From NCBI GenBank assembly GCA_041655035.1, contig JBAZCN010000038.1:1-25171 (forward strand): a DNA stretch of 25,171 nt. Direction: 5' to 3'. The position numbers were made by a program, and so were the translations under genes. Positions 9,980 to 18,471 of this stretch are shown here, in pieces. The first letter of the stretch is position 1. The number at the start of each line of letters is the position of its first letter. A model generated the notes under the pieces. The model was not told where the DNA came from. It ran no database searches and worked only from the letters and a program-made list of their open reading frames with translations. The DNA comes from NAT127 sp041655035 (GTDB lineage Bacteria > Pseudomonadota > Gammaproteobacteria > Pseudomonadales > Porticoccaceae).

Positions 9980-10493
9980 ACTTGGTTTTCTGGTTGAGCC
10001 GTTCGGTCAACTTGCCGGTCAGGTTGATCTGCGGCTCGGCCAGCAGCACCGCCTCGGAACGGAGCAGAAGGGTGACGTTCTCCTGCTTGACCAGTTCCTC
10101 GAGAGCTTCCTGCGCCTTGGGCTGCAGCTCCTTGATGATCCGGTTCTGCAGGTTGCGCACTTCGCCTTCGAGCTTGCGGGCGGTGAGTTCGATATCGGCG
10201 CGCAGATACTCCATTCTCTTCTGGAATTCCGCCGCCTCATCCTGCGACCAGGTCAGGCGCTTGGATTCGGCTTCCTTCTGGAGGGCGTTGAGATCGGCAG
10301 CGGTACTGTCGTACTTGGCCTGCAGGGCCGCGTATTCCGACTGTGCCTGGAGTTCACTTTGCCGCTTCTGGGCCACTTCCGAACTGAAAATGGCAGCACC
10401 GAGATCGACGACCGCGATTTTGGTTTCGGCCAGGGCCGAACCAGTCATCAGGCTGGCCAATACAAAAAACAGAACAGGTTTTAGTTTACGCAC
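9978..10493 (-). CDS. skp: Periplasmic chaperone Skp/OmpH family
   Basis: Skp is a trimeric jellyfish-shaped chaperone that holds unfolded outer-membrane proteins in the periplasm for BamA. The protein has 171 residues. It has a signal peptide of about 22 residues (basic MRKLK, hydrophobic core, ALA before the predicted cut at 22/23), then TKIAVVDL, the family's first beta strand. A long charged coiled-coil arm over about 40-130 is rich in Glu, Lys, Gln and Ala. The start is GTG at 10493, with GGAG 7 nt upstream. It lies 45 nt behind bamA, the order seen across gammaproteobacteria. Confidence 0.96.
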   Translation of the reverse strand: MRKLKPVLFFVLASLMTGSALAETKIAVVDLGAAIFSSEVAQKRQSELQAQSEYAALQAKYDSTAADLNALQKEAESKRLTWSQDEAAEFQKRMEYLRADIELTARKLEGEVRNLQNRIIKELQPKAQEALEELVKQENVTLLLRSEAVLLAEPQINLTGKLTERLNQKTK

Positions 10494-10538
10494 ACAAGAT
10501 CTCCGTTGGTTGTTGATTTACTTTTATCCAGTTGCAGA

Positions 10539-12920
10539 TCAGAAAGTCTGCCCCAAAGAGAACTGGAAAAACTCTTCGTCATCGTCATCGGCGGCATTGA
10601 GCGCTTTGCCGAGGCTGATGGTGATGGGGCCGAAACCACTGAGCCAGGTACCGCCGACACCGACAGCGTAACGCAGTTCGCCGAGATCCGGTTTGAAACA
10701 GTTTGTTTGCGTGGCGCTGCATTCGGTATCGAAGACATTACCGGCATCCAGGAAGAACGCCGCCTGTACCGAACGCTGATCCTTCAGGAACGGTAGCGGA
10801 AAGATAAGCTCCGCGCCCAACTCCACCAGCACGTTGCCGCCGAACGGATCCGGATCGTCCACCGGTATCGGTGTCGAGCCGTCATCACACAGGGCGCCAT
10901 CGGGAATGCCGGCGCGCTGCCCGGGGCAGTAGTTAGCCGGCGTGTCCTGCGGACCCAGCGTGTTGCGCTTGAAGCCGCGGACGGAACCGAAACCACCGCC
11001 GTAGTAGTTCTTGAAGAACGGCAACCGGTTGGTGCTGCCGAAGGCCTCGCCATAACCCAGATCGGTGCGCAGTTTCAGCGTCAGGCTGTCGGTGAGGGGG
11101 CGATAGTATTGTCCGGCATAGGACAGCCGGTAATATTCCACATCGCTGCCCGGTATCGCCACGTCGAGACTGACCCGCTGGTTGGTGCCGCGGGTCGCGA
11201 AGATGCCGCGGTTGAGCGTGGAGCGCACCCAGTTGGTGTTGAAGGTGAAGATATTGTACGCATCTCCGTTATCATTGACGAAGTCCTCGATCTCCCGGGA
11301 GGTGAAGGAGCCGAGATCGATACTCAGGTTTTCGTAGTTGAAGCCGAAGCCGAGGCTGGAAATTTCCGACAGCGGATAGCCAAAGTTGATCCCGCTGCCG
11401 AAGCTGTCGGTGGTGTAGTTGGCGAGGTTGAATCTGCCGTAGTCCGTGGACCGGTAGAAGACGTTGAACCCGGCGCTCACCCCATCGCTGTTGAAGTAGG
11501 GGTCGGTATAGGAAAACTGCAGGTTGGTCTGGTAGGTGCTGCGGTTGAGACCGATGCCCACCTTGTTGCCCGTGCCGAGGAAATTGTTCTCCTGAAGGTT
11601 GGCGCCAAGCACGAGACCGGTGCCCTGGGCAAAGCCGATACTGGCGCCGATGCTGCCGGAGGGCTGTTCCTCGACGCTGTAGAAGACGTCCACCTGGTCG
11701 GTGGTGCCGGGCACTTCGCGAGTCTCCACGTCGACACTCTTGAAAAAGCCGAGCCGCTCGAGCCGCACCTTGGACTGGTCGATCAGCGCTGTCGAAGCGG
11801 AGCCGCCCTCCATCTGGCGCATCTCGCGACGCAATACTTCATCGGTGGTCTTGGTATTGCCACGGAATTCGATGCGGCGCACATAGGCGCGCTTGCCGGG
11901 GTTGATGAAGAACGTCACCTTGGCGGTCTTGTTCTCGTCATCCACTTCCGGAAAGCCCTCGACCTCGGCAAAGGTATAGCCGTCGTTGCCAAAGCGCCGG
12001 GAAATCCGCTCGTTGGTGCTGGTCATCAGTTGCTGGGAGAAGGTATCGCCCTCCTTGAGGAGGATCAGCCGGCGCACCTCCGGCTCGGGTACCACCAGAT
12101 CGCCCGCCAGGGCCACTTCACTGATGGTGTAGACGTCGCCTTCGCTGATGTTGACCGAAATGAACACCGCCTGCTTGTCCGGGCTGATGGAGACCTGGGT
12201 GGAATCGATGTCGAATTTCAGATAGCCGCGGTCGAGATACCAGGACTGCAGGCGCTCGAGATCGCCGCTGAGTTTTTCCCGGGCGTACTTGTCGTTGCCG
12301 CGCAGCCAGGAAAACCAGCCGGTGGTGCCGGATTCGAACAGATCGAGCAGTTCCTCCTGCTTGAAGGCCTTGGCGCCAATGATATTGATATGCTTGATCT
12401 TGGCGACATCGCCTTCGCTGACATTGACCTTGATCGCCACCCGGTTGCGGGGCAGTTCCTCGACCTCGGTCTTGACCACCGCGCCGTAGCGCCCCTGGGC
12501 CACATACTGGCGCTGCAGTTCCTGGGTCATCCCTTCGAGGATGGTCTGGCGAAAAATCTGGCCTTCAGCAAGGCCGTTGTCGCGCAGCGCCTTCATCAGG
12601 TCGTCGGTCTTGATGGCCTTGTTGCCCTCGAACGTAATCTCCGCCACCGCCGGGCGCTCCTTGACGGCGATGATCAGCACCTGACCCTCGCGGGCGACCT
12701 GGATGTCATCGAAGTAGCCGGAGCGGAACAGGGTGCGGGTGATCTCTTTGAAGGAGTTGTCGTCGACCAGGTCGCCGACGTTGACCGGCATCGACGCAAA
12801 CACCGTGCCGGCACTGACGCGCTGGAGGCCTTCGAGGCGTATGTCCGCAACCTGGAAAACCTCGGCAACGGCAAGGGATGTCGACAGGCTCAAGGCCAAC
12901 AGCAGAAAAATACGCTTCAT
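10539..12920 (-). CDS. bamA: Outer membrane protein assembly factor BamA
   Basis: BamA is the core of the BAM complex, which folds and inserts outer-membrane beta barrels. The ATG at 12920 gives 793 residues with a signal peptide cut after AVA (17-19). Five POTRA domains follow (roughly 23-90, 93-172, 175-263, 266-344, 347-421), then a 16-strand barrel ending in the C-terminal signal residue Phe. The conserved VRGF of loop 6 is at 647-650. Two extracellular Cys pairs are seen: C665/C678 in the loop 6 region and C734/C741 in the next loop. An in-frame ATG at 12968 would add 16 polar residues ahead of the signal peptide. Neither start has a strong ribosome binding site. The gene sits between rseP (54 nt upstream) and skp. 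Confidence 0.98.
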   Translation of the reverse strand: MKRIFLLLALSLSTSLAVAEVFQVADIRLEGLQRVSAGTVFASMPVNVGDLVDDNSFKEITRTLFRSGYFDDIQVAREGQVLIIAVKERPAVAEITFEGNKAIKTDDLMKALRDNGLAEGQIFRQTILEGMTQELQRQYVAQGRYGAVVKTEVEELPRNRVAIKVNVSEGDVAKIKHINIIGAKAFKQEELLDLFESGTTGWFSWLRGNDKYAREKLSGDLERLQSWYLDRGYLKFDIDSTQVSISPDKQAVFISVNISEGDVYTISEVALAGDLVVPEPEVRRLILLKEGDTFSQQLMTSTNERISRRFGNDGYTFAEVEGFPEVDDENKTAKVTFFINPGKRAYVRRIEFRGNTKTTDEVLRREMRQMEGGSASTALIDQSKVRLERLGFFKSVDVETREVPGTTDQVDVFYSVEEQPSGSIGASIGFAQGTGLVLGANLQENNFLGTGNKVGIGLNRSTYQTNLQFSYTDPYFNSDGVSAGFNVFYRSTDYGRFNLANYTTDSFGSGINFGYPLSEISSLGFGFNYENLSIDLGSFTSREIEDFVNDNGDAYNIFTFNTNWVRSTLNRGIFATRGTNQRVSLDVAIPGSDVEYYRLSYAGQYYRPLTDSLTLKLRTDLGYGEAFGSTNRLPFFKNYYGGGFGSVRGFKRNTLGPQDTPANYCPGQRAGIPDGALCDDGSTPIPVDDPDPFGGNVLVELGAELIFPLPFLKDQRSVQAAFFLDAGNVFDTECSATQTNCFKPDLGELRYAVGVGGTWLSGFGPITISLGKALNAADDDDEEFFQFSLGQTF

Positions 12921-12939
12921 AACAGATCTGGTTCGCGGT

Positions 12940-12947
12940 TTGTTGTT
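12940..12947 (-). promoter_or_regulatory. AACAACAA motif in the bamA leader
   Basis: On the mRNA strand AACAACAA lies 20 nt before the bamA ATG. It fits the A-rich AANAANAA pattern that Hfq with Crc binds in Pseudomonas. No experimental support can be seen here, and A-rich stretches also act simply as unstructured ribosome stand-by sites. Confidence 0.2.
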
Positions 12948-12974
12948 GTCGGGGGACTGGATTGGCATCCGGGC

Positions 12975-14333
12975 CTATAGCCTCATCACGTCATTGTAAA
13001 GAGCCAGCACCATCAGACCAAGAACCATGAAAAGCCCGACGCGATAGCCGGCCATCTGGATCCTGTCCGAGACTGGACTCCCTTTCACTGCCTCGATCAC
13101 GTAATAGAGCAAGTGACCACCATCCAGCACGGGGACCGGCAGGAGATTGAGAACCCCGAGACTGACACTCAGCAACGCCAGGAACCCCAGGTAGGAGGCC
13201 AGGCCGTGCTGGGCGGAAGCGCCCGCCACTTTAGCAATGGTTATAGGGCCGCTCAAGTGTTTGGGCGAAATAAGTCCGGTGACCATTTTCTTGATGGAAT
13301 CGAGCACCAGGACCGTGGTTTTCCAGGTTCGCCCAGCGGCGGCACCGAGGGCTTCGAGCGGCCCGTATTCGATCGCCCGGAGCATATCCTGCGGCCACTC
13401 CGGCAGTTTCACCGTCATCCCGACCTGGCCGATCTGCGAGCCATCCGCCTGCACTACGGCCCGCGGCGTGACGTGCAGCGCCAGGGTCTCGTCACCCCTG
13501 GCCACGTCGATCGCCAGGGGTTGTTCCGCGCGGGCGCGCACATGCTCCACCCAATCGACCCAACTGGCAATGGCCACGCCATCCACCCGCAGGATGCGAT
13601 CTCCCGGCTCGAGGCCGGCGTTGGCGGCGGGCTCACCGGCAATGACCTGCTCCACCACCGGCGGAATATCCGGACGGTAGAGCCCGATGCCGATACTGGC
13701 GATGGGATCGGGGCTGTCGGCATCCACCTGCCAGCCATCGAGTTCGGCCGCCGTTTCGTAGAGCAGGGAGGAATCCGGGTACTTGGCCGTGAAGGTGATG
13801 GTGCCCTGCTCGCCGAGACGGCGCAGCAACTGCTCTCCCAGGGCCTGCAAGGTGGGCGTCGGCTCGCCGTCGACGGCGACGATCTCCTGGCCGGCCTCGA
13901 GCTTGGCGCGGGCCGCCACCGAGCCCTCGTCGACCGTGCCGATGATCGGCACCACCCCCTGCACACCGAGCAGATAGACGATCCAGAACGCCACCACCGC
14001 CAGCAGGAAATTGGCCAGAGGCCCGGCCGCCACCACCGCCATGCGCTGCCACACCGTCTTGCCGTTGAACGCCTGCCCGGCGTCCTCTTCCGCCACCGGC
14101 GCTTCGCGCTCATCGAGCATCTTCACGTAGCCGCCGAGAGGCAGCGCGGCGATCATGTACTCGGTGCCCTGGCGGTCGTGCCAGCGCACCAGCGCCGGGC
14201 CGAAGCCGATGGAGAAACGCAGCACCTTGACGCCACAACGCCGGGCGACCCAGAAGTGGCCGTACTCGTGGATGGTCACCAACACGCCCAGGGCAACGAG
14301 CGTGAAGAAAATCATTTGCAGGGTATCGATCAA
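12975..14333 (-). CDS. rseP: Site-2 zinc metalloprotease RseP
   Basis: RseP is the inner-membrane intramembrane protease that makes the second cut in the anti-sigma-E factor RseA, releasing the envelope stress sigma factor. The protein has 452 residues. The zinc motif HEYGH lies at 22-26 in the first membrane helix, and the third ligand region LDGGH at 403-407 (D404). Two PDZ domains span about 125-200 and 215-300, and there are four predicted membrane helices. The chosen start is TTG at 14333. It overlaps the dxr stop as TTGA and places H22 as in E. coli. GAGG lies about 10 nt upstream. An in-frame ATG at 14315 would shorten the N-terminus by six residues. bamA follows. Confidence 0.97.
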   Translation of the reverse strand: MIDTLQMIFFTLVALGVLVTIHEYGHFWVARRCGVKVLRFSIGFGPALVRWHDRQGTEYMIAALPLGGYVKMLDEREAPVAEEDAGQAFNGKTVWQRMAVVAAGPLANFLLAVVAFWIVYLLGVQGVVPIIGTVDEGSVAARAKLEAGQEIVAVDGEPTPTLQALGEQLLRRLGEQGTITFTAKYPDSSLLYETAAELDGWQVDADSPDPIASIGIGLYRPDIPPVVEQVIAGEPAANAGLEPGDRILRVDGVAIASWVDWVEHVRARAEQPLAIDVARGDETLALHVTPRAVVQADGSQIGQVGMTVKLPEWPQDMLRAIEYGPLEALGAAAGRTWKTTVLVLDSIKKMVTGLISPKHLSGPITIAKVAGASAQHGLASYLGFLALLSVSLGVLNLLPVPVLDGGHLLYYVIEAVKGSPVSDRIQMAGYRVGLFMVLGLMVLALYNDVMRL

Positions 14334-15502
14334 GGTTGCATCGCCTCGCTCTGTCGTGCGGCCAGCTCCCGCGCCAGCCGATCCGCGTATTGGACGGCTT
14401 CAAGCTCCCCGGGTTCACCCGGATCCCAGACATTGAGCACGTGTTCGACCACCTTTGCAATATCGGTGAAGTGCAGACGTCCCTCGAGGAACGCCGTGAC
14501 CGCGACTTCGTTGGCGGCGTTGAGGGCGGCGGGATAGTCCCGGCCGCTGCGAGCAGCGCTGGCGGCAAGGCCGAGACAGGGAAAGCGCTGCAGATCCGGG
14601 GTTTCGAAATCGAGCCTGGCGATGGCGATCAGGTCGAGGGGGCGGACCCCGGCGTCGATGCGCTCCGGCCAGGCCAGGGCATGGGCGATGGGCGTGCGCA
14701 TGTCCGGGTTGCCGAGTTGGGCCAGCACCGAGCCGTCGACATAGGCCACCAGCGAATGGATGACGCTCTGCGGGTGGATCACCACCTCTACCATGTGCTC
14801 CGCCACGGCGAACAGCCAGCAGGCCTCGATCAACTCCAGCCCCTTGTTCATCATGGTCGCGGAATCGACCGAGATCTTGCGGCCCATCGCCCAGTTGGGA
14901 TGGGCGCAGGCTTCATCGGGCGTGACCCGGGCAAGACTGCCGAGGTCGCGGGTGCGGAACGGGCCGCCGGACGCCGAGAGCAGGATACGGCTGACGCCGG
15001 CTTCGGCCGTTCCCCGGTATCCGGCGGGCAGGCACTGGAAAATGGCGTTGTGCTCACTGTCGATCGGCAGCAGGGTCGCCCCACCCTGGCGCACCGCCTC
15101 CATGAACAGATCGCCGGCCATTACCAGCGATTCCTTGTTGGCAAGCAGCACCTTCTTGCCGGCACGGGCCGCGGCCAGCGTCGGCAACAGGCCCGCGGCG
15201 CCGACGATGGCCGCCATCACCGTCTCTGCATCCGGATGGGACGCCACTTCGACCAGCGCGTCCTCGCCCCACAGCACCCGGCAATCCGCCGGCACCATGG
15301 TTGCCAGTCTTTCCGCCGCCGCTCGCGACGCAGTCACCGCATAGCGCGGCTGGAAGCGCCGGCATTGTTCCGCCAACACCTCGATACGGCTGTTGCCGGT
15401 CAGGGCAAAAACCTTGTAGCGGTCCGGATGGCGCGCGACGACGTCGAGGGTGCTGGCGCCGACCGAGCCCGAGGCGCCGAGAACCGTGATCATTTCGGCC
15501 AT
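14330..15502 (-). CDS. dxr: 1-deoxy-D-xylulose 5-phosphate reductoisomerase
   Basis: Dxr (IspC) makes methylerythritol 4-phosphate from DXP with NADPH, the first committed step of the MEP isoprenoid pathway and the target of fosmidomycin. The protein has 390 residues. Seen: the NADPH-binding GASGSVG (9-15), LLANKESLVMAG (119-130), the metal ligands D148 and E150 in PIDSEHNAIFQ (146-156), SASGGPFR (176-183) and MNKGLELIEA (218-227) with the third acidic ligand. Two starts are possible: ATG at 15502 (13-nt overlap with cdsA, GGGGGA just upstream) and ATG at 15493 (ATGA overlap). I list the longer one. Its isoprenoid output feeds UppS, encoded two genes upstream in the same cluster. Confidence 0.98.
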   Translation of the reverse strand: MAEMITVLGASGSVGASTLDVVARHPDRYKVFALTGNSRIEVLAEQCRRFQPRYAVTASRAAAERLATMVPADCRVLWGEDALVEVASHPDAETVMAAIVGAAGLLPTLAAARAGKKVLLANKESLVMAGDLFMEAVRQGGATLLPIDSEHNAIFQCLPAGYRGTAEAGVSRILLSASGGPFRTRDLGSLARVTPDEACAHPNWAMGRKISVDSATMMNKGLELIEACWLFAVAEHMVEVVIHPQSVIHSLVAYVDGSVLAQLGNPDMRTPIAHALAWPERIDAGVRPLDLIAIARLDFETPDLQRFPCLGLAASAARSGRDYPAALNAANEVAVTAFLEGRLHFTDIAKVVEHVLNVWDPGEPGELEAVQYADRLARELAARQSEAMQP

Positions 15503-16341
15503 GAATCCCCCGCGATCAGCAACAGATAAAGCAGAGTGAACACCGGCAATGCCGCACTGAGACTGTCGATGCGATCGAGAATACCGCCGTGGCCGGGCAG
15601 GATCGTGCCGCTGTCCTTCACTCCCCGATGGCGCTTGACCATGCTCTCCACCAGATCGCCGAGCACCGAGGCCAGCGCGGTGACTGCCACCACCAGGGAC
15701 CATTGCCACCACTCGGGCTGGTGGGCCGGGCTGAACGCCAGGAACAGCGCGGCCAGAACCAGCACCGCGACCAGCCCTCCGGCCAGCCCTTCGATGGTCT
15801 TGCCGGGGCTGACGTCGGGCGCCAGCTTGTGGCGCCCGATGGCGCGGCCGGTGAAGAAAGCGCCGATATCGGCGGCGGCAACCACCAGCACCACCAGCAG
15901 GATCAGCACGCGCCCGCCCTCGATATGGCCCAGCACCGTCAGCGCCAGCCAGGCCGGCACCAGAACCGCAAGCCCCATCAGCAGACGCACGGCGACACTG
16001 CCCCACAGCAGCGCGCTGCTGGGATAGCCCTGGACCCAGAGCAGGGCCAGAGCCCACCACAGGCAGCCGATCAGCAACACCGGGCGGATGACCCCAGGGG
16101 CCGCTTCAGCAGCCCCGAAACCCGCGAAGTGATACAGGCCGGCGAGCAGCAGGACCACCGCCAGCAGACAGGCCACCCGGGCCGTGGGCGCGGCAACGCC
16201 CGCCAGTCGCGACCACTCCCAGGCCCCCACCGCAATCACCGCGGCGGCAAACAGTGCAAACCCCAAGGCGCCGAGGCCAAACAAGGCCCCCAGGAACAGG
16301 GCCGCGAGCACCAGGGCAGTGGCTATGCGCTGTTTAAGCAC
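15490..16341 (-). CDS. cdsA: Phosphatidate cytidylyltransferase
   Basis: CdsA makes CDP-diacylglycerol from phosphatidic acid and CTP, the branch-point precursor of all bacterial phospholipids. It is an integral inner-membrane protein. The 283-residue product has about eight hydrophobic segments and the full CDP-DAG synthase signature at 233-259: SMVKRHRGVKDSG, then LPGHGG and DRIDS. The start is GTG at 16341. This gives MLKQRI, as in E. coli MLKYRL, has GGAG 7 nt upstream and overlaps the end of uppS by 8 nt. The open frame continues further upstream, but only as a shadow of uppS. Confidence 0.97.
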   Translation of the reverse strand: MLKQRIATALVLAALFLGALFGLGALGFALFAAAVIAVGAWEWSRLAGVAAPTARVACLLAVVLLLAGLYHFAGFGAAEAAPGVIRPVLLIGCLWWALALLWVQGYPSSALLWGSVAVRLLMGLAVLVPAWLALTVLGHIEGGRVLILLVVLVVAAADIGAFFTGRAIGRHKLAPDVSPGKTIEGLAGGLVAVLVLAALFLAFSPAHQPEWWQWSLVVAVTALASVLGDLVESMVKRHRGVKDSGTILPGHGGILDRIDSLSAALPVFTLLYLLLIAGDSWPK

Positions 16342-17101
16342 CGCGGTTCTCCAGCCCGCCTGGCCGGGACGCGACGGAAGACTGCCCGAAGCGGCGCTGG
16401 CGCTGGTAGTACTCGTCGACCGCCAGGTCGAAGGCTGCGCCATCGAAATCCGGCCAGTACACAGGGGCGAAATAGAGCTCGGTATAGGCCATCTGCCACA
16501 ACAGGAAGTTACTGATCCGCTGCTCGCCGGCAGTGCGGATACACAGGTCGGGCTCCGGCAGGTCGGCGGTCTCCAGTTGTCCGGCCAGCGCCTGTTCGTC
16601 GATATCCTCCGGGCGCAGATTGCCGGCGCGCACCCGGCTGGCGAGCTTTTGCGCGGCGCTGGCGATCTCCCAGCGGCCGCCGTAATCGACGGCCAGCACC
16701 AGGGTGCGGCTGCCGCCGCGGGTGCGCGTTTCGGCATCGCTGATCAGCTTCTGCAAGCGCGCACTGAACCGGGAGCGCTGGCCAACCACGCGCAGCCGGA
16801 TGTTGCGCTCGCACAGCTGGCCGACTTCCGACTTGAGATACGAGGCGAACAGCGACATCAGCCCGCGCACTTCAGGTGGCGGGCGCGACCAGTTTTCGCT
16901 GCTGAAGGCGAACAGAGTCAGCACGTCGATGGAGTGACGGGCACAGCCATCGAGCACTTCGCGAACGCGCTCGGCACCTTCCTGGTGGCCGGCGATTCCG
17001 GAAAGGCCGCGCTGCCGGGCCCAACGGTTATTGCCATCCATGATGATGGCGACATGGCGCAACGGATGGCCATTGAACTGGGTCGCAATCGCTTGCGTCA
17101 T
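16334..17101 (-). CDS. uppS: Undecaprenyl diphosphate synthase (cis-prenyltransferase)
   Basis: UppS adds eight isopentenyl units in cis to farnesyl diphosphate, giving the C55 carrier for peptidoglycan and O-antigen. The protein has 255 residues. The catalytic aspartate D22 is in IIMDGNNRWA (19-28). FAFSSENW (64-71) and the C-terminal RTAGEQRISNFLLWQ (189-203) complete the active site; A191 replaces the Gly or Ser often found there. The ATG at 17101 has only a weak GGGG ribosome binding site. frr lies 43 nt upstream, with a small hairpin between them, and the 3' end overlaps cdsA. Confidence 0.98.
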   Translation of the reverse strand: MTQAIATQFNGHPLRHVAIIMDGNNRWARQRGLSGIAGHQEGAERVREVLDGCARHSIDVLTLFAFSSENWSRPPPEVRGLMSLFASYLKSEVGQLCERNIRLRVVGQRSRFSARLQKLISDAETRTRGGSRTLVLAVDYGGRWEIASAAQKLASRVRAGNLRPEDIDEQALAGQLETADLPEPDLCIRTAGEQRISNFLLWQMAYTELYFAPVYWPDFDGAAFDLAVDEYYQRQRRFGQSSVASRPGGLENRGA

Positions 17102-17126
17102 ACTTGCCCCGCGTCGGTGAGAAGGT

Positions 17127-17144
17127 AAAAACCGGCCCCGGGCC
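17127..17144 (-). terminator. Weak terminator-like hairpin between frr and uppS
   Basis: On the minus strand GGCC-CGG-GGCC is followed by GG and TTTTT, directly after the frr stop codon. The 4-bp stem is short, so at most partial termination is expected. It resembles the skp-lpxD element in having a GC-rich stem running into GGTTTT. Confidence 0.3.
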
Positions 17145-17702
17145 TCAGATTTCCATCAGGTCTGCTTCTTTATCGGCCAGCGCAGCTTCGACCTTGGCAA
17201 TGAAAGCATCGGTGATTTTCTGGATATCGTCCTGGGCCCGACGCTCCTCATCCTCGGAGATATCCTTGGCCTTGAGAAGCTCCTTGAGGTCGGACAGCAC
17301 ATCGCGGCGAATGTTGCGCACCGAAACCCGGGCGTTTTCCGCCTCGGCCTTGGCCTGGCGGATGTAGCCCTTGCGGGTCTCCTCGGTGAGCGGCGGCATG
17401 GGGATGCGGATGACGGTGCCCGCAGTGGACGGGTTCAGCCCCAGGTCCGACTTGAGGATGGCCTTTTCGACGGCGGGGACGACGCTCTTTTCCCAGGGCG
17501 TCACCGTCAGGGTGCGCGCGTCGCTGACGCCGATGTTGGCCACCTGGCTGAGCGGGGTATCGCTGCCGTAATAGGACACCATGATGTTCTCCAGCAGGCT
17601 CGGGTGGGCCCTGCCGGTGCGGATCTTGTTGAACGCGTGAACCAGGGCCTCGACACTCTTGGCCATGCGCTCCTTGGCGTCGACTTTCAAATCTTCGATC
17701 AT
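17145..17702 (-). CDS. frr: Ribosome recycling factor
   Basis: RRF splits post-termination 70S ribosomes together with EF-G. The 185-residue length matches E. coli exactly. Family stretches seen: KIRTGRAHPSLL (26-37), LGLNPSTAG (87-95), MPPLTEETRK and the C-terminal helix AALADKEADLMEI. The ATG at 17702 shares one base with the pyrH stop (TGATG), and GAGGA lies 6 nt upstream within the pyrH end. A GTG one codon earlier is possible but gives no family match. pyrH-frr coupling is common in bacteria. Confidence 0.98.
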   Translation of the reverse strand: MIEDLKVDAKERMAKSVEALVHAFNKIRTGRAHPSLLENIMVSYYGSDTPLSQVANIGVSDARTLTVTPWEKSVVPAVEKAILKSDLGLNPSTAGTVIRIPMPPLTEETRKGYIRQAKAEAENARVSVRNIRRDVLSDLKELLKAKDISEDEERRAQDDIQKITDAFIAKVEAALADKEADLMEI

Positions 17703-18439
17703 CACTCTTCCTCGATCAGGGTGCCTTCGCTACCGCCCATGACGATATTGAGCAGGGCACCGGGCTTGGACATGCGGAACACGCGGACGGGCATGCGGCT
17801 TTCGCGGCACAGGCAGATCGCGGTGAGATCCATCACCCCGAGCTTCTTGTCCAGCGCTTCGTCATAGCTTAGATGGGTGTAGAGGGTGGCTTCCGGGTCC
17901 ACTTTCGGGTCGGCGGAATAAACGCCGTCCACCTTGGTCGCCTTGAGCACCAGTTCGGCGCCCACTTCGATGCCGCGCAGGCAGGCCGCGGAATCCGTGG
18001 TAAAGAACGGATTGCCGGTGCCGGCGGCAAAGATCACCACCTCGCCGTTGGCCAGATTGCGGATCGCATTGCGGCGGTCGTAATGCTCGACCACGCCGCT
18101 CATCGGAATGGCGGACATCACCCGCGCAGAAATATTGGTGCGCACCAGGGCATCGCGCATGGCCAGGGCGTTCATCACCGTCGCCAGCATGCCCATGTGA
18201 TCGCCGGTGACCCGGTCCATGCCCGCCGCGTGGAGGGCGGCTCCGCGGAACAGGTTGCCGCCACCGATCACCAGTCCCACCTGAACGCCAATACCCACCA
18301 GCTGGCCGATTTCGAGGGCCATCCTGTCCAGCACCCGGGGATCGATGCCAAACCCTTCCGCGCCCATCAGCTCTTCGCCGCTGAGTTTGAGGAGGATGCG
18401 TTTGAACTTCTTGTCCTTCGCGCTACTGGTCTCGGCCAT
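17702..18439 (-). CDS. pyrH: UMP kinase
   Basis: PyrH phosphorylates UMP to UDP as a homohexamer, activated by GTP and inhibited by UTP. The 245-residue protein belongs to the amino acid kinase fold. Seen: KRILLKLSGEEL (13-24), the glycine-rich GLVIGGGNLFRG (55-66), DHMGMLATVMNA, AAGTGNPFFTTDSAA, and KVDGVYSADPK near residues 168-178. The N-terminus carries a short charged extension (AETSSAKDKK), as in Pseudomonas. GGAG is 4 nt before the ATG. A 68-nt gap with a GC-rich hairpin separates it from tsf. Confidence 0.98.
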   Translation of the reverse strand: MAETSSAKDKKFKRILLKLSGEELMGAEGFGIDPRVLDRMALEIGQLVGIGVQVGLVIGGGNLFRGAALHAAGMDRVTGDHMGMLATVMNALAMRDALVRTNISARVMSAIPMSGVVEHYDRRNAIRNLANGEVVIFAAGTGNPFFTTDSAACLRGIEVGAELVLKATKVDGVYSADPKVDPEATLYTHLSYDEALDKKLGVMDLTAICLCRESRMPVRVFRMSKPGALLNIVMGGSEGTLIEEE

Positions 18440-18471
18440 GACTCTCCACCTGAAAGGTCAACATGAATTGC

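Noticed and set aside
11109..12980. 623-codon plus-strand open frame opposite bamA
   Set aside because: Same reasoning: bamA on the other strand is intact and conserved from signal peptide to C-terminal Phe.
15503..16060. Upstream extension of the dxr frame
   Set aside because: This is an out-of-frame reading of cdsA. Dxr homology begins at MAEMITVLGASGS.
16342..16737. Upstream extension of the cdsA frame
   Set aside because: This is an out-of-frame reading of uppS. CdsA homology begins at the GTG with a good ribosome binding site.
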